DNA of 64,000 nt from Lentisphaerae bacterium GWF2_49_21 (GTDB lineage: Bacteria; Verrucomicrobiota; Lentisphaeria; Victivallales; GWF2-50-93). The position numbers and the translations under genes were made by a program. Numbering within the stretch: the first letter of the stretch is position 1; each line of letters opens with the position of its first letter. The stretch spans positions 26,889 through 90,888 of the forward strand of contig MHBH01000066.1 in NCBI GenBank assembly GCA_001804805.1, read 5' to 3'. The notes under the pieces are model-generated. The model was not told where the DNA came from. It searched no databases and saw only the letters and a list, made by a program, of their open reading frames with translations. Shown in pieces: positions 7,985 to 17,313 of this stretch.

Positions 7985-10051
7985 ATGAAAATAACAAATG
8001 AACATCTGATAAGCCGCGATCTGAGCTGGCTGGATTTCAACTCGCGCGTCCTTGAGGAGGCCGAGGATAAGATGAATCCTGTTATCGAACGGCTGAAATT
8101 CATTGCGATATTCGCAAACAACCTTGATGAGTTCTTCATGGTGCGCGTCGCCGGGCTCAGGCAGCTGAAACCAGATGCCGTAAGCTCGGACAGTGCAGGC
8201 CTTGCCGCCAAGGAACAGCTCGAAGGAATCCGAAAGAAAGTCACTTCCCTTGTCGAGAAACAGTATTCCTGTCTCAACAACGACATCCTGCCGGAACTCA
8301 AGAAGGCAAATACCATCATCCTGAAATGGACCGAGCTTTCCGACGACGAAAAGGGGAATCTCAGGAAATATTTCCAGAACCAGATATTCCCCGCCCTGAC
8401 TCCTATAGCCGTTGACTCGAGCCATCCGTTTCCGATAATCAACAGTGGTGCGATAGAGCTGGCAGTGAGATTGAAGGAATCCGGCTCGAACAGGACGGTC
8501 CAGTCTTTTGTGGAAGTTCCGCTGGTGCTGCCGCGCTTCATACCCGTTGCAAGCGCACAGTACAAGGATGCAAGATGCTACATCCTGCTGGAAGATCTTA
8601 TAATCGAGAACATCGGGCTTCTATTCGCGAAATGCGAAATCCTGGAGGTGATGCAGTTCAGGATAACCAGGGACATGGACCTCACCGTGGATGAGGACGG
8701 CATCTCCGACCTGCTTGTGCATATCCAGGAGAAGCTGCTTCACCGCAAGAAGAGGAATGTCATAAGGATCGAACTGATCCAGAAAAAAGAGAACATCGCC
8801 TTTGAAGAATGGCTCATGAAGAAATTGGAACTCGACGAAAACACCAGATACTATGTTCCAGGCCCTCTTCATCCAGCCAACTTCTTCGAGCTTGTTGCGA
8901 AGGAAGCAAGGCCAGGATTGACCGAGGAGGAATGGGCACCGCTTCCCGTAAATGGAATTGATGAAAAGAAAACCATATTTGAATCTATGAAGAAGGAAGG
9001 CCTCATCCCGATATTCCTGCCTTTCCAGAAATTTGATCCGATAGTCCGCCTTCTCGAGGAAGCCGCGGAAGATCCATCAGTCCTGGCAATAAAGCAGACT
9101 CTCTACCGTGTCAGTGGAGATTCTCCTATAGTCAAAGCCCTGCAGAAGGCGGCTGAAAACGGGAAGCAGGTCACGGTCATAGTCGAGCTGAAGGCCCGTT
9201 TCGACGAGAACAACAACATCCTCCGTGCAAGGAAGCTCGAGGAGTCCGGAGCACATGTCATCTATGGTATTTCAGGACTTAAGATCCACTGCAAGAGCCT
9301 TCTGATAATAAGGAAGGAGGCAGGGACGATCCGCAGGTATCTTCATCTTTCGACGGGAAACTACAACGAGAAGACCGCCAGGATATACACTGATATCGGC
9401 ATCCTGACAACGGATCCGGAACTGTGCTCGGACATATCCGCGCTCTTCAATGTCATGACCGGCTATGCCGCGGCTCCGGAACGCTGGAGCAAGATCGCGG
9501 TCGCCCCATACGATCTCAGGGAGAAGTTCATCACTCTCATCGACCGCGAGATCAGGCTTTCCGACAAACATAATCCAGGACGGATAATCGTGAAGATAAA
9601 TTCGCTTGTCGACAATTCCATCATTGAGAAGCTTTACGAAGCAGCCTATGCAGGAGTCAAGATAGATCTCATCGTCCGGGGAATCTGCTCCTTGAAGCCC
9701 GGAATAAAAACCGAGAACATCAATGTTGTCAGCATAGTTGACAGGTTCCTCGAGCACAGCAGGATCTATTATTTCGGCAACGGCGGCAATTCCGAATACT
9801 ATCTTTCGAGCGCCGACTGGATGCCAAGAAACCTCTATAAGCGGATTGAAGTGCTTTTCCCTGTCGAGCATCCTGGGACCTGCAAGATCCTTAAGAAAAT
9901 ACTGGATCTTGAGCTGGGAGACGCCAGGAAGGGCCGCATCATGGGGAAAGATGGAATCTATTCGGCCACGGCCCCGCTTGGGAACAAGAACACCTCATCG
10001 CGGAGCCAGAAGAAGATCTACGATTATTTCCGCCCGGAACCAAGTCCCTGA
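7985..10051 (+). CDS. ppk1: Polyphosphate kinase 1
   Basis: Reversibly transfers the gamma phosphate of ATP to polyphosphate. The length, 688 residues, equals the E. coli enzyme. The N domain carries SRDLSWLDFNSRVLEEAED and AIFANNLDEFFMVRVAGL. The catalytic C1/C2 domains carry LAIKQTLYRVSGDSPIV, the GISGLKIHCKSLL motif in which the autophosphorylated histidine falls at residue 435 exactly as in E. coli, RYLHLSTGNYNEKTARIYTD, and a second conserved histidine in FLEHSRIYYF near residue 591. All catalytic landmarks are present. The ATG has almost no Shine-Dalgarno sequence and follows a REP-like repeat, so translation may be weak or coupled to the upstream phosphatase gene. Confidence 0.96.
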   Translation: MKITNEHLISRDLSWLDFNSRVLEEAEDKMNPVIERLKFIAIFANNLDEFFMVRVAGLRQLKPDAVSSDSAGLAAKEQLEGIRKKVTSLVEKQYSCLNNDILPELKKANTIILKWTELSDDEKGNLRKYFQNQIFPALTPIAVDSSHPFPIINSGAIELAVRLKESGSNRTVQSFVEVPLVLPRFIPVASAQYKDARCYILLEDLIIENIGLLFAKCEILEVMQFRITRDMDLTVDEDGISDLLVHIQEKLLHRKKRNVIRIELIQKKENIAFEEWLMKKLELDENTRYYVPGPLHPANFFELVAKEARPGLTEEEWAPLPVNGIDEKKTIFESMKKEGLIPIFLPFQKFDPIVRLLEEAAEDPSVLAIKQTLYRVSGDSPIVKALQKAAENGKQVTVIVELKARFDENNNILRARKLEESGAHVIYGISGLKIHCKSLLIIRKEAGTIRRYLHLSTGNYNEKTARIYTDIGILTTDPELCSDISALFNVMTGYAAAPERWSKIAVAPYDLREKFITLIDREIRLSDKHNPGRIIVKINSLVDNSIIEKLYEAAYAGVKIDLIVRGICSLKPGIKTENINVVSIVDRFLEHSRIYYFGNGGNSEYYLSSADWMPRNLYKRIEVLFPVEHPGTCKILKKILDLELGDARKGRIMGKDGIYSATAPLGNKNTSSRSQKKIYDYFRPEPSP

Positions 10052-10101
10052 CGGAAATAATAACTATTGTAAACAAAAGAATGTGGTACTTCAGTGAATA
10101 T

Positions 10102-10902
10102 TTACTGCGCAAACAAGACAGGATTCTTCGAGGCGATGTCGGAGACGTTTTCAGCAGTCACCAGGATATATCTTTCATCAAAGGCCTTCTGCGGATCGGA
10201 TGGCACCTTGCCGGGCAGAGTCGCTCCAAGCTTTTCAATCACACAAGCAGGGACTATTCCTGCTGATATGGCGTTCTTAAGCTTATAGGAGTCGCAGAGC
10301 AGGAATGCGAACTTCTGTCTGACTGCCGCCCCTTCCTCGAAAATCTTCATTTCCTCCAAGTTGGATGGGATTACAAGGCTTACGACCAGTGCGCAATCGG
10401 GATTTTTTTCAATGATGGCGTCGAAATCCGATGCTTTCGGCTTGCTCATCAATGTTCCCGCCCCCGAAGCTGGTCCTGAATCAGGAATGAAACCTACGAC
10501 GCTCACGTCCTTGATATCGCCGCCAAAACCTTCCTTGAGGGACTGGATCATTCTTGACTGCATGAGATCGCTGCTGAAGTGAGGCCTGGCAATTATGAGG
10601 ACTTTCTGTCCTTTGAACTTCTGTGCGAGGTGCTTCCCAAGGATGAAAGAAGCTGACATGACATACTTCTCATTGTTTTTCATCTGGGTCTTATCACTTC
10701 CACCTCCACCGAAATATCCCTGGCTTCCCATGAAGCAAAGGCACAATATGAACAGCAGTACCATAAGCCCCCCGGCTGCGGGCTTTGAAGCAGGATGATC
10801 CTTGTATTTCTTCCAGCCCAGGACGATGCCGATGAGACATAGAGCCATAAGAAGAAGAAGAAAGAGAGAAAGCAACGTGATTTCCATATTATTAATCTCC
10901 AA
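10102..10902 (-). CDS. Membrane-anchored protein with soluble C-terminal domain, unknown function
   Basis: 266 residues, not recognised. Two hydrophobic helices occupy about residues 7-28 and 42-62, followed by a Gly-rich turn (GYFGGGGSDK). A soluble alpha/beta region of about 190 residues then alternates strands and helices (KVLIIARPHF, VSVVGFIPD, DCALVVSLVIP, FAFLLCDSYKL, ERYILVTAENV), reminiscent of a Rossmann-like or periplasmic-binding fold; this is only a pattern impression. It is the last gene of the minus-strand cluster, about 40 bp after a pseudopilin, so it could be co-transcribed with it and might assist its export, which is inference. Confidence 0.55.
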   Translation of the reverse strand: MEINNMEITLLSLFLLLLMALCLIGIVLGWKKYKDHPASKPAAGGLMVLLFILCLCFMGSQGYFGGGGSDKTQMKNNEKYVMSASFILGKHLAQKFKGQKVLIIARPHFSSDLMQSRMIQSLKEGFGGDIKDVSVVGFIPDSGPASGAGTLMSKPKASDFDAIIEKNPDCALVVSLVIPSNLEEMKIFEEGAAVRQKFAFLLCDSYKLKNAISAGIVPACVIEKLGATLPGKVPSDPQKAFDERYILVTAENVSDIASKNPVLFAQ

Positions 10903-10942
10903 TGATATTCCTTGGTTTCCTAATTATCCTCAGTCATATCGA

Positions 10943-11779
10943 CTATTCCCTGTCATAATACCAGTCCTTAGTCGTATTTCCATTCCTGTCCCAGCGGCTC
11001 GTGAGCGGACCTTCCAGCGACGAGCCGCTGCCGTAGAAAAGATCAACAGGGCTTCTTCCGTAGGCACCGTCGGCATGCCCGTCTATCCAAGTGACAATAC
11101 AGACATTCTTGTGTCTTCCGTAGGCAAGAGGATTGTAGTCGGTATTGCAATATGGATATATATGGTAATAACCGAAATTTTTTCCAATGTTCCAAAGTGC
11201 CGATGATTCAGTAGTAAGGATTGTCAAGGAGGGTTTTTTGATCCTGTCAACTCTTGCCGCCGTACCATAAGTGTTATATGGCGCGCTCCATACATCAACA
11301 AACCAGGTTACCGGACCATCATCATTATTCGGACTCTGCCCGCCAAGGCAGTGATTGTTGTAGCCATAGCTGACCTGTCCATACAACAAACGTCCATCCC
11401 GGGTCTTTTCCGGACTTTCCGTGTCCGAAGGACAGAAGAAAATATCCGATGGTTTATTCTCCATCAGCAAATGATACCAGCCGTTGGTCAATGTATTAGG
11501 TCCTGGATCAAGCCCCTTGGACTGCATCAGACTGGCATAATTGTCGTTGTAGACGTAGGCCAGGACCCCAATCTGCTTGGAATTATTGGTGCAGTAAATT
11601 TTTCTCGCAGACTCCTTTGCGTTGCTCAATGCAGGAAGAAGCAGCGCCGCCAGAATTGCGATGATCGCAATCACCACCAGGAGCTCAATCAGGGTGAACC
11701 TGCTTGAGCGCTTCGCCCGAGAGGCTACGCCTGGCGCAGCGAGTAATTCAATCAAAGTGAAAAAACCTCTTTTCCCCAT
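10943..11779 (-). CDS. Pseudopilin-like H-x9-DG protein A with duplicated leader motif
   Basis: 278 residues. The protein starts [13 protein letters not shown], continues [14 protein letters not shown], and then repeats [16 protein letters not shown] followed by AALLLPAL. The second copy is the normal type IV prepilin N-terminal helix; the first is a truncated duplicate 21 residues upstream. The helix is followed by [19 protein letters not shown] and a globular Trp/Tyr-rich domain, ending in the H-x9-DG motif ([16 protein letters not shown]). Such proteins are abundant in Lentisphaerota, Planctomycetota and Verrucomicrobiota; assembly into a pilus-like structure has been assumed from the leader, not shown here. 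It is the closest neighbour of pseudopilin B in this operon, and both have similar domains. Confidence 0.88.
   Translation of the reverse strand: MGKRGFFTLIELLAAPGVASRAKRSSRFTLIELLVVIAIIAILAALLLPALSNAKESARKIYCTNNSKQIGVLAYVYNDNYASLMQSKGLDPGPNTLTNGWYHLLMENKPSDIFFCPSDTESPEKTRDGRLLYGQVSYGYNNHCLGGQSPNNDDGPVTWFVDVWSAPYNTYGTAARVDRIKKPSLTILTTESSALWNIGKNFGYYHIYPYCNTDYNPLAYGRHKNVCIVTWIDGHADGAYGRSPVDLFYGSGSSLEGPLTSRWDRNGNTTKDWYYDRE
11710..11731 (-). repeat. Palindromic element inside pseudopilin A leader
   Basis: On the minus strand the inserted codons read GGCGTAGCCTCTCGGGCGAAGC. This matches the GGCGTAGCC-TTG-GCGAAG core of the intergenic elements near 18.75 and 63.17 kb. It is flanked by two in-frame copies of the FTLIELL codons. 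Confidence 0.72.
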
Positions 11780-11847
11780 AACTAGTTCTCCTGGCTAAAA
11801 TAAAATTCATCCTTGTATTATGTGACTGTAGATAACGATAGACCTTG

Positions 11848-12660
11848 TCATCTATCCCAGAGGAAGTATTTCTGATCCCCCCAGACGTTCCCCAGTGGCC
11901 CATTGTTTGCATAGAATGATGCACAGGATGCTCCTGCGGAGACACCATCAGCATGCCCGTCCACCCACGAAATAAGACATAAGTTCTTCTGGTGCCTCCC
12001 GTATGCAAGAGGATTATTCGCATCAGCCCAGGGCCAGATATGATAATAGCCTTTAAGATTTCCACTATTCCAGCAGGCCGCGCTATCTAGGGCAAAGACT
12101 GTGTTTGGCGGATCTCTGATCTCCTTCAGATATGCAGCTCTTCCATAGTTTACATATTTTGCCCCACCCCATGTACTGATTCCAGTAGCTCCATCCCCGC
12201 CCAGCATTCTTTGATTATAACCATAGCTTATCCTGCCGTAGTTAATTCTATGATCTGAAGTATAGCAGCTCTGGTCGTCGGTCGGACAGAAAAAAGATTC
12301 CCATGTCGCTGATTTCAATTCAAGGAAAAGCTGATACCAGCCGCCGGTCAAATCATTGGTTCCTCCATTTAATCCTTTTTTAGGCGGGAATACCCCATCG
12401 TATTCACCCATATACATGTGGTTCATGTATGCAATCTGCTTTAGATTGTTTGTACAGTAGGATTTTCTGGCCGACTCCTTTGCTGCAGAAAGAGCCGGAA
12501 GGAGAAGCGCGGCAAGTATTGCGATGATCGCAATTACCACGAGCAGCTCGATTAAGGTAAATCGTGCTGCTCTCGCCGTCGCTCCCCGCTGTCGCGGGGC
12601 AGCTATGGCGGGCACAGCGACGAGTAATTCAATCAAAGTGAATTTCTCTGAGATTTTCAT
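11848..12660 (-). CDS. Pseudopilin-like H-x-DG protein B with duplicated leader motif
   Basis: 270 residues from the ATG at 12660, which is preceded by GGGAGGGGAGG; a longer in-frame extension exists but lacks a ribosome site. The leader reads [15 protein letters not shown], a 19-residue Ala/Arg/Pro-rich insert ([18 protein letters not shown] region), then [16 protein letters not shown] and AALLLPAL. The globular domain resembles that of protein A ([60 protein letters not shown]) and ends with [14 protein letters not shown]. The A/B similarity indicates tandem duplication, yet the two carry different leader inserts. It lies about 150 bp downstream of the 1450-residue GH-A gene on the same strand. 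Confidence 0.88.
   Translation of the reverse strand: MKISEKFTLIELLVAVPAIAAPRQRGATARAARFTLIELLVVIAIIAILAALLLPALSAAKESARKSYCTNNLKQIAYMNHMYMGEYDGVFPPKKGLNGGTNDLTGGWYQLFLELKSATWESFFCPTDDQSCYTSDHRINYGRISYGYNQRMLGGDGATGISTWGGAKYVNYGRAAYLKEIRDPPNTVFALDSAACWNSGNLKGYYHIWPWADANNPLAYGRHQKNLCLISWVDGHADGVSAGASCASFYANNGPLGNVWGDQKYFLWDR
12571..12613 (-). repeat. Palindromic element inside pseudopilin B leader
   Basis: The outer arms CGCCATAGCT and AGCGACGGCG surround an inner GCGGGG/CCCCGC stem. The element lies between two in-frame copies of the FTLIELLV codons, 81 bp apart, and is homologous to the inserts at 24.4 and 27.36 kb. Confidence 0.75.
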
Positions 12661-12755
12661 GAATCCTCCCCTCCCGCTAAAAAAACATAGCCACACATGG
12701 TTATTATATCAAATTCAAAACCCAAAGTAAACAGGCCATAATTACTTATTCTCAA

Positions 12756-12807
12756 GGAGCGCCGGCGTCTCGCCGGCTATAATAAGCCACCAAGATGGTG
12801 GCGCTCC
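12756..12807 (+). repeat. REP-like repeat (GGAGCGCC...GGCGCTCC)
   Basis: Two palindromes, GCCGGCGTCTCGCCGGC and GCCACCAAGATGGTGGC, are enclosed by GGAGCGC/GCGCTCC. The repeat sits 6 bp after the stop codon of the 1450-residue GH-A gene. Relatives are at 4.3, 29.9, 30.05 and 62.1 kb. Confidence 0.75.
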
Positions 12808-12813
12808 GCATGC

Positions 12814-15800
12814 TTATTCCAGCAGCAGCAGGTCTCCGACGAGATCCAGCTGTTTGGAATGCGCACAGCCGAACCAGCCCATGAAACTCGCTCTTCCCGG
12901 ACCGTCATCCTCGTTTATGATGGTGCAAAATCCAAGATCGTTCCCGACTCCCGGAACGAACGGCGCAAGCCTCTGCCACGGAATCGCAATCTCATAGGTC
13001 CTGCTTCCAGTACCATCTGTCGCCTTGGTGACCTTGATGATGATGTCCTTGACCTCTCCTGTCTGTGTCGACGGTGCAGCCGAGTAGTTGCACCATGCCT
13101 GCGGCCCCTTCGTGCCTTCAGCAAGCGAATACTCATACTTTCCGTTCTTCTCACTGGACTCCCTGGCGGAGTCTACGAGAATCTGCAATCCGTCCATGTT
13201 CCATATATCGACATCCGCCTTCGGATTGGCGTATTTGTCGTCCTTGACGTCCATCCTCATGTAGAGGTTTTTGTCATCCCAGAGGAAACGAAGTTTCCCA
13301 GAAAGATCATCCACGCCCTTCCATTTCACGTCCTTGCCCAGGAGGAAATATTGTCTCTCCTCGTTGAGATTGAGGACCGGCGCCTTCTGCCATTCGGCCT
13401 CATCTGCCGCAAGCTCCATCTTCAGCGGATCCTTCACCTTCTGAACTCCTACGAATCCGGAAATGAACCTGTCCTTGTACATTGTCTTGCCTGAGGAATC
13501 AGTGAGATTGACCTTCACGGTGTAGATGTTGAGCGGATTGAAATTCGAGACTGAAAGGCTTATTTCCTTCTGGCTCTTTCCTTCAATAATCATTTTCCCT
13601 TCAGTCTGACCGCTTATCTCGGCAGTAAACGGTTTTGCTTCCGCCTTGTTGAAAGTGCCTTTCGCCATCAAGGTCTCCTCAGGTATGTAGATCGAATAGC
13701 TGACTTCTTCTTTTTCAGATGAATTGTTCTTCAGGACAACCTTCACTCCAGCCTTGCCATCCTTGAACGGCTCCGGAACCACTCTCATGGAAATCTTTCC
13801 GGAAATCTGCATCGGGAGAGTGAGTTCTCCTCCTTTATTCTTCATTGCGAGCAAGAGCCTTCCTTCTCGCGCGGTAGTATTTTCCGGAGGAGTGACAGCA
13901 AAGCTCACATCTTTTCCTGCCGCTGCAAGCTTCTTCACCTTCCAGTTCGGAGGAGTCATTATTGAAAGATCATCCGTGGAAATCCCTTCAACGGTGAAAG
14001 CCACCTTCGTGTCGATTCCCTTGATCACCGGATCAAGAGTTCCTGCTACTGCAACCAGGGGTTTCTCGAACTTGTCTGCAAGTTTCATGTCGGCTGAGTC
14101 AAAGAACAGCAGCAGCGGATCTTCTGAGACTGTCAGCGTAAGCCCCTTCCCCTGGGCGTCAAGCTCTGTAGAACTGCCGTCAATTCTGATCATCTTCACC
14201 TTGCCGACGCCCTTCATCGGGAAGAACGCATCCTGGCGTTCCCTTTCCTTGTAGAGGATCACAAGGCATTTGTTGTCCTTGTCCCTGAACAGGAAGGCTT
14301 CCGCCTCGTCCATATATTTCGCCCTCTGCACGAATTTCTTGATGCAGATTCCATTGACCATGTTGTAATAGCAGACCGCATCGAGCTTAGGCCTGTAGAG
14401 GCTGTATTTGCTGGAGAACACGTCGAATGATTCGCCATTGCTCCCGACATTCTTTCCTTCGGAATCCGGATACAGCAGATCGAACCAGGACATGTGCGCG
14501 CCGCCGTTCGCAAAGAACACCGCGAACTTCCTGATCATGTCGCGGGTTATCGCAATGCGAGTCATTCCCTGGCTGTTGAGCCCGATCTCGGTCGTGCATA
14601 TCGGTTTCTTTCCGCCGTATTTCGCAAAGAGCTCCTCATACTTCTTGAAAGCGCCTTCCGCGCTTTTCGGATCCTCGTAGCAGTGGAAGTCGTAGATGTC
14701 CTGATACGCCTGGAATCCCTGCTTGAAATACTCTTCAACCGGTCCGCAGGAGGTTCCGATCACGATCACGTTCGGATCAGCGGCCTTCACTCCCTCGTAT
14801 ATCGGCTTGTAGGCGGCAATGTTCTCCTTCACCCTGTCAGGCGTGCTTGGCGGCTCGTTGCCGGTACTTATCATGATCGGCAGCTGATCCTTGTACTGGA
14901 GGACCAGCTTCTTCGCTCCTTCGCGGAACGCAATCTCATCGTAATCCTTGTAATTGCCATGATGCCCTTCAACTGCACTTGCCGGAGTTCCAAGCACCGC
15001 CCCCATGCCAAGCTCCTTGCAGAGTTCGATCCCCGGAGCATGCGTATTATATGGAGGCTTGGCGTCCCAGCCGCTCCAAATCCCGCACCATCTGAGGCCA
15101 AGCCTGTCGGACAGTATGAAATATTCCCTTATGCGGTTGTCCCAGTCCCTGGATGTAAAAGGAATTTCAACGGGCTTGTAGTTTTTCGTGACCGCCTTCG
15201 GCAGAATCACGAACGCCGACACATCATTGAACGGTTCGGTACTTGCGAATGTCGCAAGAGCGCGGATCTCGTAATATTTTCCCATCTCGAATTTCATTCC
15301 GCTGAGATCTAGCACTCCGGAATATTTCGTCTTGCCTTTATCCCTCTTTCCTTTCTCAAGCTTAACTTTGATAGGATCCGCGTATTCCGCACCCCAGTAA
15401 TCCTTGATGAAGCAGGTGACGTCCTTCGTCTCGGCCGGCCACGCCTTGGTGCATTCCACCGTGACATCGAAAATTATCTTGTCTTCCGGGTAGAACATGT
15501 TTCCCAAGGACTTCGATGCGAATTTTATCGCCGAGAAAATACTATTCTGTTTCGGTGATGCGGAAACATATGCTGCAGAAAGTTCGTCTATGCTGAATTT
15601 GCCGTAGGTCTTGTTCATAACAATCTTAAACCTTGCGGAAGTCGCATTTTTCGGAATATCTGCGAGTTTCTTGAACTCATTCCATCCATTCTGCTTAGTG
15701 ATCAGGAAAAACTCATTGGTGTCGATGACCTTTCCTCCACTATCCAGAGATTCAAGATAGACTGTTCCGTTGTAGGACGAGTCGGGAGAATAGAGGTCTG

Positions 15801-17166
15801 ACTTATAGGACAGGCCTAGTTCCCAGAGTCCTTCCTTTATCGGAAACGCATCCATCACGAGTGAAGTTGAGTTGTCGACATCCTTCTCGGCGCGGTCGAA
15901 TGCAATCGAATTGGCACCCTTCGCCGCATCCTTCGTCTCGAGCGACACCTTGCCCTGCACCTTCCATGATTTCGGAATTTCCTTGAGATCCTCAAAGCTT
16001 CCGTTAAATGACGAAGCCTGCGCTGAGCCTTTCACGATCGTGTCAGCGGAAATATCCGCAATGAGCATCACCGGCTTGGGGTCGCCGCCTTTTCCGATGT
16101 TGATTGCAAGAAAAGCGGCCGGTCCGTGCCATTTGCCGTCGTTCGCTCCACCCCAGTGCTCGCCGCCGGCGATCGCATCAGGTTTGATTATCACATCATG
16201 CCACTTGCCGTCGTTCTGGATCTTGAAACCGCCACGCTGATGGCACTGCCCTGTGGAATCACCGAGCCTTACTGAAACGGCAGTTACATTGTCCGATTTA
16301 ATCTTCATCTTGATCGCGGAAATGTCGGAAGGAAGATCCTTGAGATCTTTTTCCGCCGAGACATAAGCTCCGCCGCCTGTGAAATCTCCGGAGAGCTTGA
16401 TGGCAGACTTGCCCTTTTCAAAACCGTCCTTGACAAATTCCATTCCACCTTTGGCTCCGGGAAACTCCTGTCCGAGACTGAAATTCCAGTCGAGTTCATC
16501 ATCTACGAATTCGTCCATCCTGACATTCTTCTTGAGGGCCGGAGCCTTCTCTGAACCTGCTGCTGCATCATCAGCCTTTCCTTTGACTTTCAGATCTGTC
16601 ACCCAGAGAGTCGGAGTCTTTGTCTTTTCGCCAGGTCCGATGATGAGGACGATATATTTTGCCGGACCGTGCCATTTGCCGTCGTTTGATCCGCCCCAGT
16701 TCTCGTACTTCAAAACAACTTCGGCGGCGGGAGAATTGCCTTTTTCGGCGAGATACGAGCCGATGTCGAAATTGAACTTCTGCCAGTCGGGACTGTTCTT
16801 GATCTTCAGATTGATCTGGTGGCACTGCCCACTGCTGTCGCCGATGCGCATGGTGAAACCGGAGGCGTCAGGATATTTGAGAAGAAATGAGAGCGAGGTG
16901 ATGTCCGTGTCTTCGAGCTGTGTCATTGCCTGGACGTAGTTTCCGCCCTTGGTGAAATCACCATCGAGCCTAAGCGCATCCTTTTCCGCTGCATCCACGC
17001 TGAGCTTTCCGGTGGCTCCTGGAAACTCCTGCCCGTTGTCGAATGTCCAGCCGTAGTTCTCGAGCGACTTGTCGGAAAGCAGTTCCATCGTCTTTTCAGC
17101 GGCATAGCAGGCCGAACCTGCGACGAATGCAAGAGCCGTCAGCAATATCAATCCCAGTTTTCTCAT
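12814..17166 (-). CDS. Large secreted multimodular clan GH-A glycoside hydrolase with CBM9-like C-terminus
   Basis: 1450 residues with a Sec signal peptide (1-22, cut near ACYA-AE). Modules in order: two related galactose-binding-like beta domains (about 30-197 and 222-380), each with a GQEFPGA start and an NWGG/HWGG...NDGKWHGPA signature; a third CBM-like domain (388-535); an Ig-like linker (550-660); a TIM barrel (665-945); a beta domain; and a CBM9/DOMON-like domain (about 1255-1450). In the barrel, STGNEP places the probable acid/base at Glu771 and CTTEIG the probable nucleophile at Glu860, as in clan GH-A (GH39/GH5-like). The substrate is unknown. AAGGGG precedes the ATG. It is a paralogue of the GH-A genes at 18.8 and 38.9 kb, with two extra N-terminal modules. 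Confidence 0.8.
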   Translation of the reverse strand: MRKLGLILLTALAFVAGSACYAAEKTMELLSDKSLENYGWTFDNGQEFPGATGKLSVDAAEKDALRLDGDFTKGGNYVQAMTQLEDTDITSLSFLLKYPDASGFTMRIGDSSGQCHQINLKIKNSPDWQKFNFDIGSYLAEKGNSPAAEVVLKYENWGGSNDGKWHGPAKYIVLIIGPGEKTKTPTLWVTDLKVKGKADDAAAGSEKAPALKKNVRMDEFVDDELDWNFSLGQEFPGAKGGMEFVKDGFEKGKSAIKLSGDFTGGGAYVSAEKDLKDLPSDISAIKMKIKSDNVTAVSVRLGDSTGQCHQRGGFKIQNDGKWHDVIIKPDAIAGGEHWGGANDGKWHGPAAFLAINIGKGGDPKPVMLIADISADTIVKGSAQASSFNGSFEDLKEIPKSWKVQGKVSLETKDAAKGANSIAFDRAEKDVDNSTSLVMDAFPIKEGLWELGLSYKSDLYSPDSSYNGTVYLESLDSGGKVIDTNEFFLITKQNGWNEFKKLADIPKNATSARFKIVMNKTYGKFSIDELSAAYVSASPKQNSIFSAIKFASKSLGNMFYPEDKIIFDVTVECTKAWPAETKDVTCFIKDYWGAEYADPIKVKLEKGKRDKGKTKYSGVLDLSGMKFEMGKYYEIRALATFASTEPFNDVSAFVILPKAVTKNYKPVEIPFTSRDWDNRIREYFILSDRLGLRWCGIWSGWDAKPPYNTHAPGIELCKELGMGAVLGTPASAVEGHHGNYKDYDEIAFREGAKKLVLQYKDQLPIMISTGNEPPSTPDRVKENIAAYKPIYEGVKAADPNVIVIGTSCGPVEEYFKQGFQAYQDIYDFHCYEDPKSAEGAFKKYEELFAKYGGKKPICTTEIGLNSQGMTRIAITRDMIRKFAVFFANGGAHMSWFDLLYPDSEGKNVGSNGESFDVFSSKYSLYRPKLDAVCYYNMVNGICIKKFVQRAKYMDEAEAFLFRDKDNKCLVILYKERERQDAFFPMKGVGKVKMIRIDGSSTELDAQGKGLTLTVSEDPLLLFFDSADMKLADKFEKPLVAVAGTLDPVIKGIDTKVAFTVEGISTDDLSIMTPPNWKVKKLAAAGKDVSFAVTPPENTTAREGRLLLAMKNKGGELTLPMQISGKISMRVVPEPFKDGKAGVKVVLKNNSSEKEEVSYSIYIPEETLMAKGTFNKAEAKPFTAEISGQTEGKMIIEGKSQKEISLSVSNFNPLNIYTVKVNLTDSSGKTMYKDRFISGFVGVQKVKDPLKMELAADEAEWQKAPVLNLNEERQYFLLGKDVKWKGVDDLSGKLRFLWDDKNLYMRMDVKDDKYANPKADVDIWNMDGLQILVDSARESSEKNGKYEYSLAEGTKGPQAWCNYSAAPSTQTGEVKDIIIKVTKATDGTGSRTYEIAIPWQRLAPFVPGVGNDLGFCTIINEDDGPGRASFMGWFGCAHSKQLDLVGDLLLLE

Positions 17167-17211
17167 AGTATCCCCTTATAATTTATAAAATAACTATCAA
17201 CAAATTAAATC

Positions 17212-17309
17212 AATGAACTTCGAACATCCAACATTGAACTTCCAACTTCGAATGAATTAATTTCCAAATTCGATGTTCGATGTTGAAAGTTGAATGTTCA
17301 AAGTTCATG
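17212..17309 (+). repeat. GTTCGA-type imperfect inverted repeat
   Basis: Two roughly 40-bp arms built from GAACTTCGAACAT / ATGTTCGATGTTGAA-like units face each other around an AT-rich loop, starting ATGAACTT and ending AAGTTCAT. It fills the space between the GH16 stop and the next gene start. Similar tracts occur at 59.95 and 62.19 kb. Confidence 0.7.
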
Positions 17310-17313
17310 TATT

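Noticed and set aside
14494..15312. 272-codon plus-strand open frame opposite the 1450-residue GH-A gene
   Set aside because: Lies inside the catalytic barrel region of the conserved minus-strand gene, with no ribosome site or domain of its own.
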